Below are positions 63,791-64,000 of a stretch of DNA of 64,000 bases, piece by piece. The stretch spans positions 39,000,099-39,064,098 of the forward strand of contig NC_089744.1 of assembly GCF_040412425.1 (NCBI RefSeq), written 5' to 3'. Below the pieces are notes generated by a model. The model had not been told where the DNA came from. It did not search any database and saw only the letters and a list, made by a program, of their open reading frames with translations. Made by a program: the position numbers and the translations under genes. Positions within the stretch are counted from its first letter, which is position 1, and the number at the start of each line of letters is the position of its first letter. The DNA is from Macrobrachium rosenbergii (lineage: Eukaryota; Arthropoda; Malacostraca; Decapoda; Palaemonidae).

Positions 63791-64000
63791 AGCAGGTGTG
63801 TGATTCAAACACAAAATGTGGGAGACCGACTGGTGGAGGAATACACAACCTCCTGACTCCACGGTGCTTATTCACAATAAAAAAGCACAAAACACTCGAA
63901 TTCCTCTTACAAAACGAATGAAGCTAATGTGGGAATACAAATTTTAACTTAATTTACCAGCAATGCAAGTTATTTTACGTTATAGAGATGGAAAACGAAT
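63791..64000. other. Unassigned end of window
   Basis: Lies upstream of the gag relic in its reading direction and may hold leader or LTR sequence, but the partner LTR is outside the window or missing. Confidence 0.35.

Overview
The window looks like repeat-dense nuclear DNA of a decapod crustacean, most likely a caridean (palaemonid-type) prawn. The evidence is the very high load of long (TA)n arrays, DIRS and Gypsy retrotransposons of the kind common in decapods, several copies of prawn-type SINE repeats, a tRNA-headed decapod-type SINE and a short degenerate (TTAGG)n-like tract. The species assignment is inference. No convincing intact, intron-bearing host gene was found. Almost every coding signal is a mobile element or a pseudogene.

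Layout. 1-6.3 kb: LINE 3' fragment, a ~140-bp tandem repeat, and a broken gene of an uncharacterised protein family (2560-5005) cut off by the 5' part of an R4/Dong-like LINE that abuts an (ATT)n array. 6.3-10.4 kb: microsatellites and a 136-147-bp tandem repeat. 10.4-12.9 kb: copy A of an element flanked by TA arrays, with a Gypsy deletion derivative nested inside it (target duplication ATAC). 14.3-15.3 kb: Gypsy integrase relic. 17.3-19.1 kb: SINEs. 21.0-25.5 kb: structurally complete but defective Gypsy element on the minus strand (two LTRs, AATC target duplication, tRNA-Trp-type primer site, integrase partly deleted). 25.6-27.0 kb: copy B of the TA-flanked element.

28-37 kb: SINEs, a THAP zinc-finger fragment, a 56-bp near-perfect palindrome, a LINE C-terminal fragment and pogo/Tigger-like pieces. 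37.2-46.4 kb: the structural centrepiece, a triple nest. An 8.5-kb DIRS retrotransposon (minus strand; inverted terminal repeats, internal complementary region, gag, RT/RNase H, tyrosine recombinase) sits inside a TIR element, which sits inside a (TA)n array. 47.6-53.2 kb: a second, degraded DIRS copy on the plus strand, split by a CR1/Jockey-like LINE tail and the R4/Dong-like LINE. 54-57 kb: Tc1/mariner-like transposase relic, a tandem duplication and a third DIRS relic. 58.3-59.5 kb: intronless coiled-coil pseudogene. 60-61 kb: copy C of the TA-flanked element. 62.3-63.8 kb: tRNA-SINE and a Gypsy gag/protease relic.

Main theme: many of the elements sit at microsatellites. LINE ends abut (ATT)n arrays, the ~1-kb element lies between (TA)n arrays in three of three copies, and a TA-target TIR element lies in (TA)n. 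This gives a readable insertion history but no operon-like gene cooperation.
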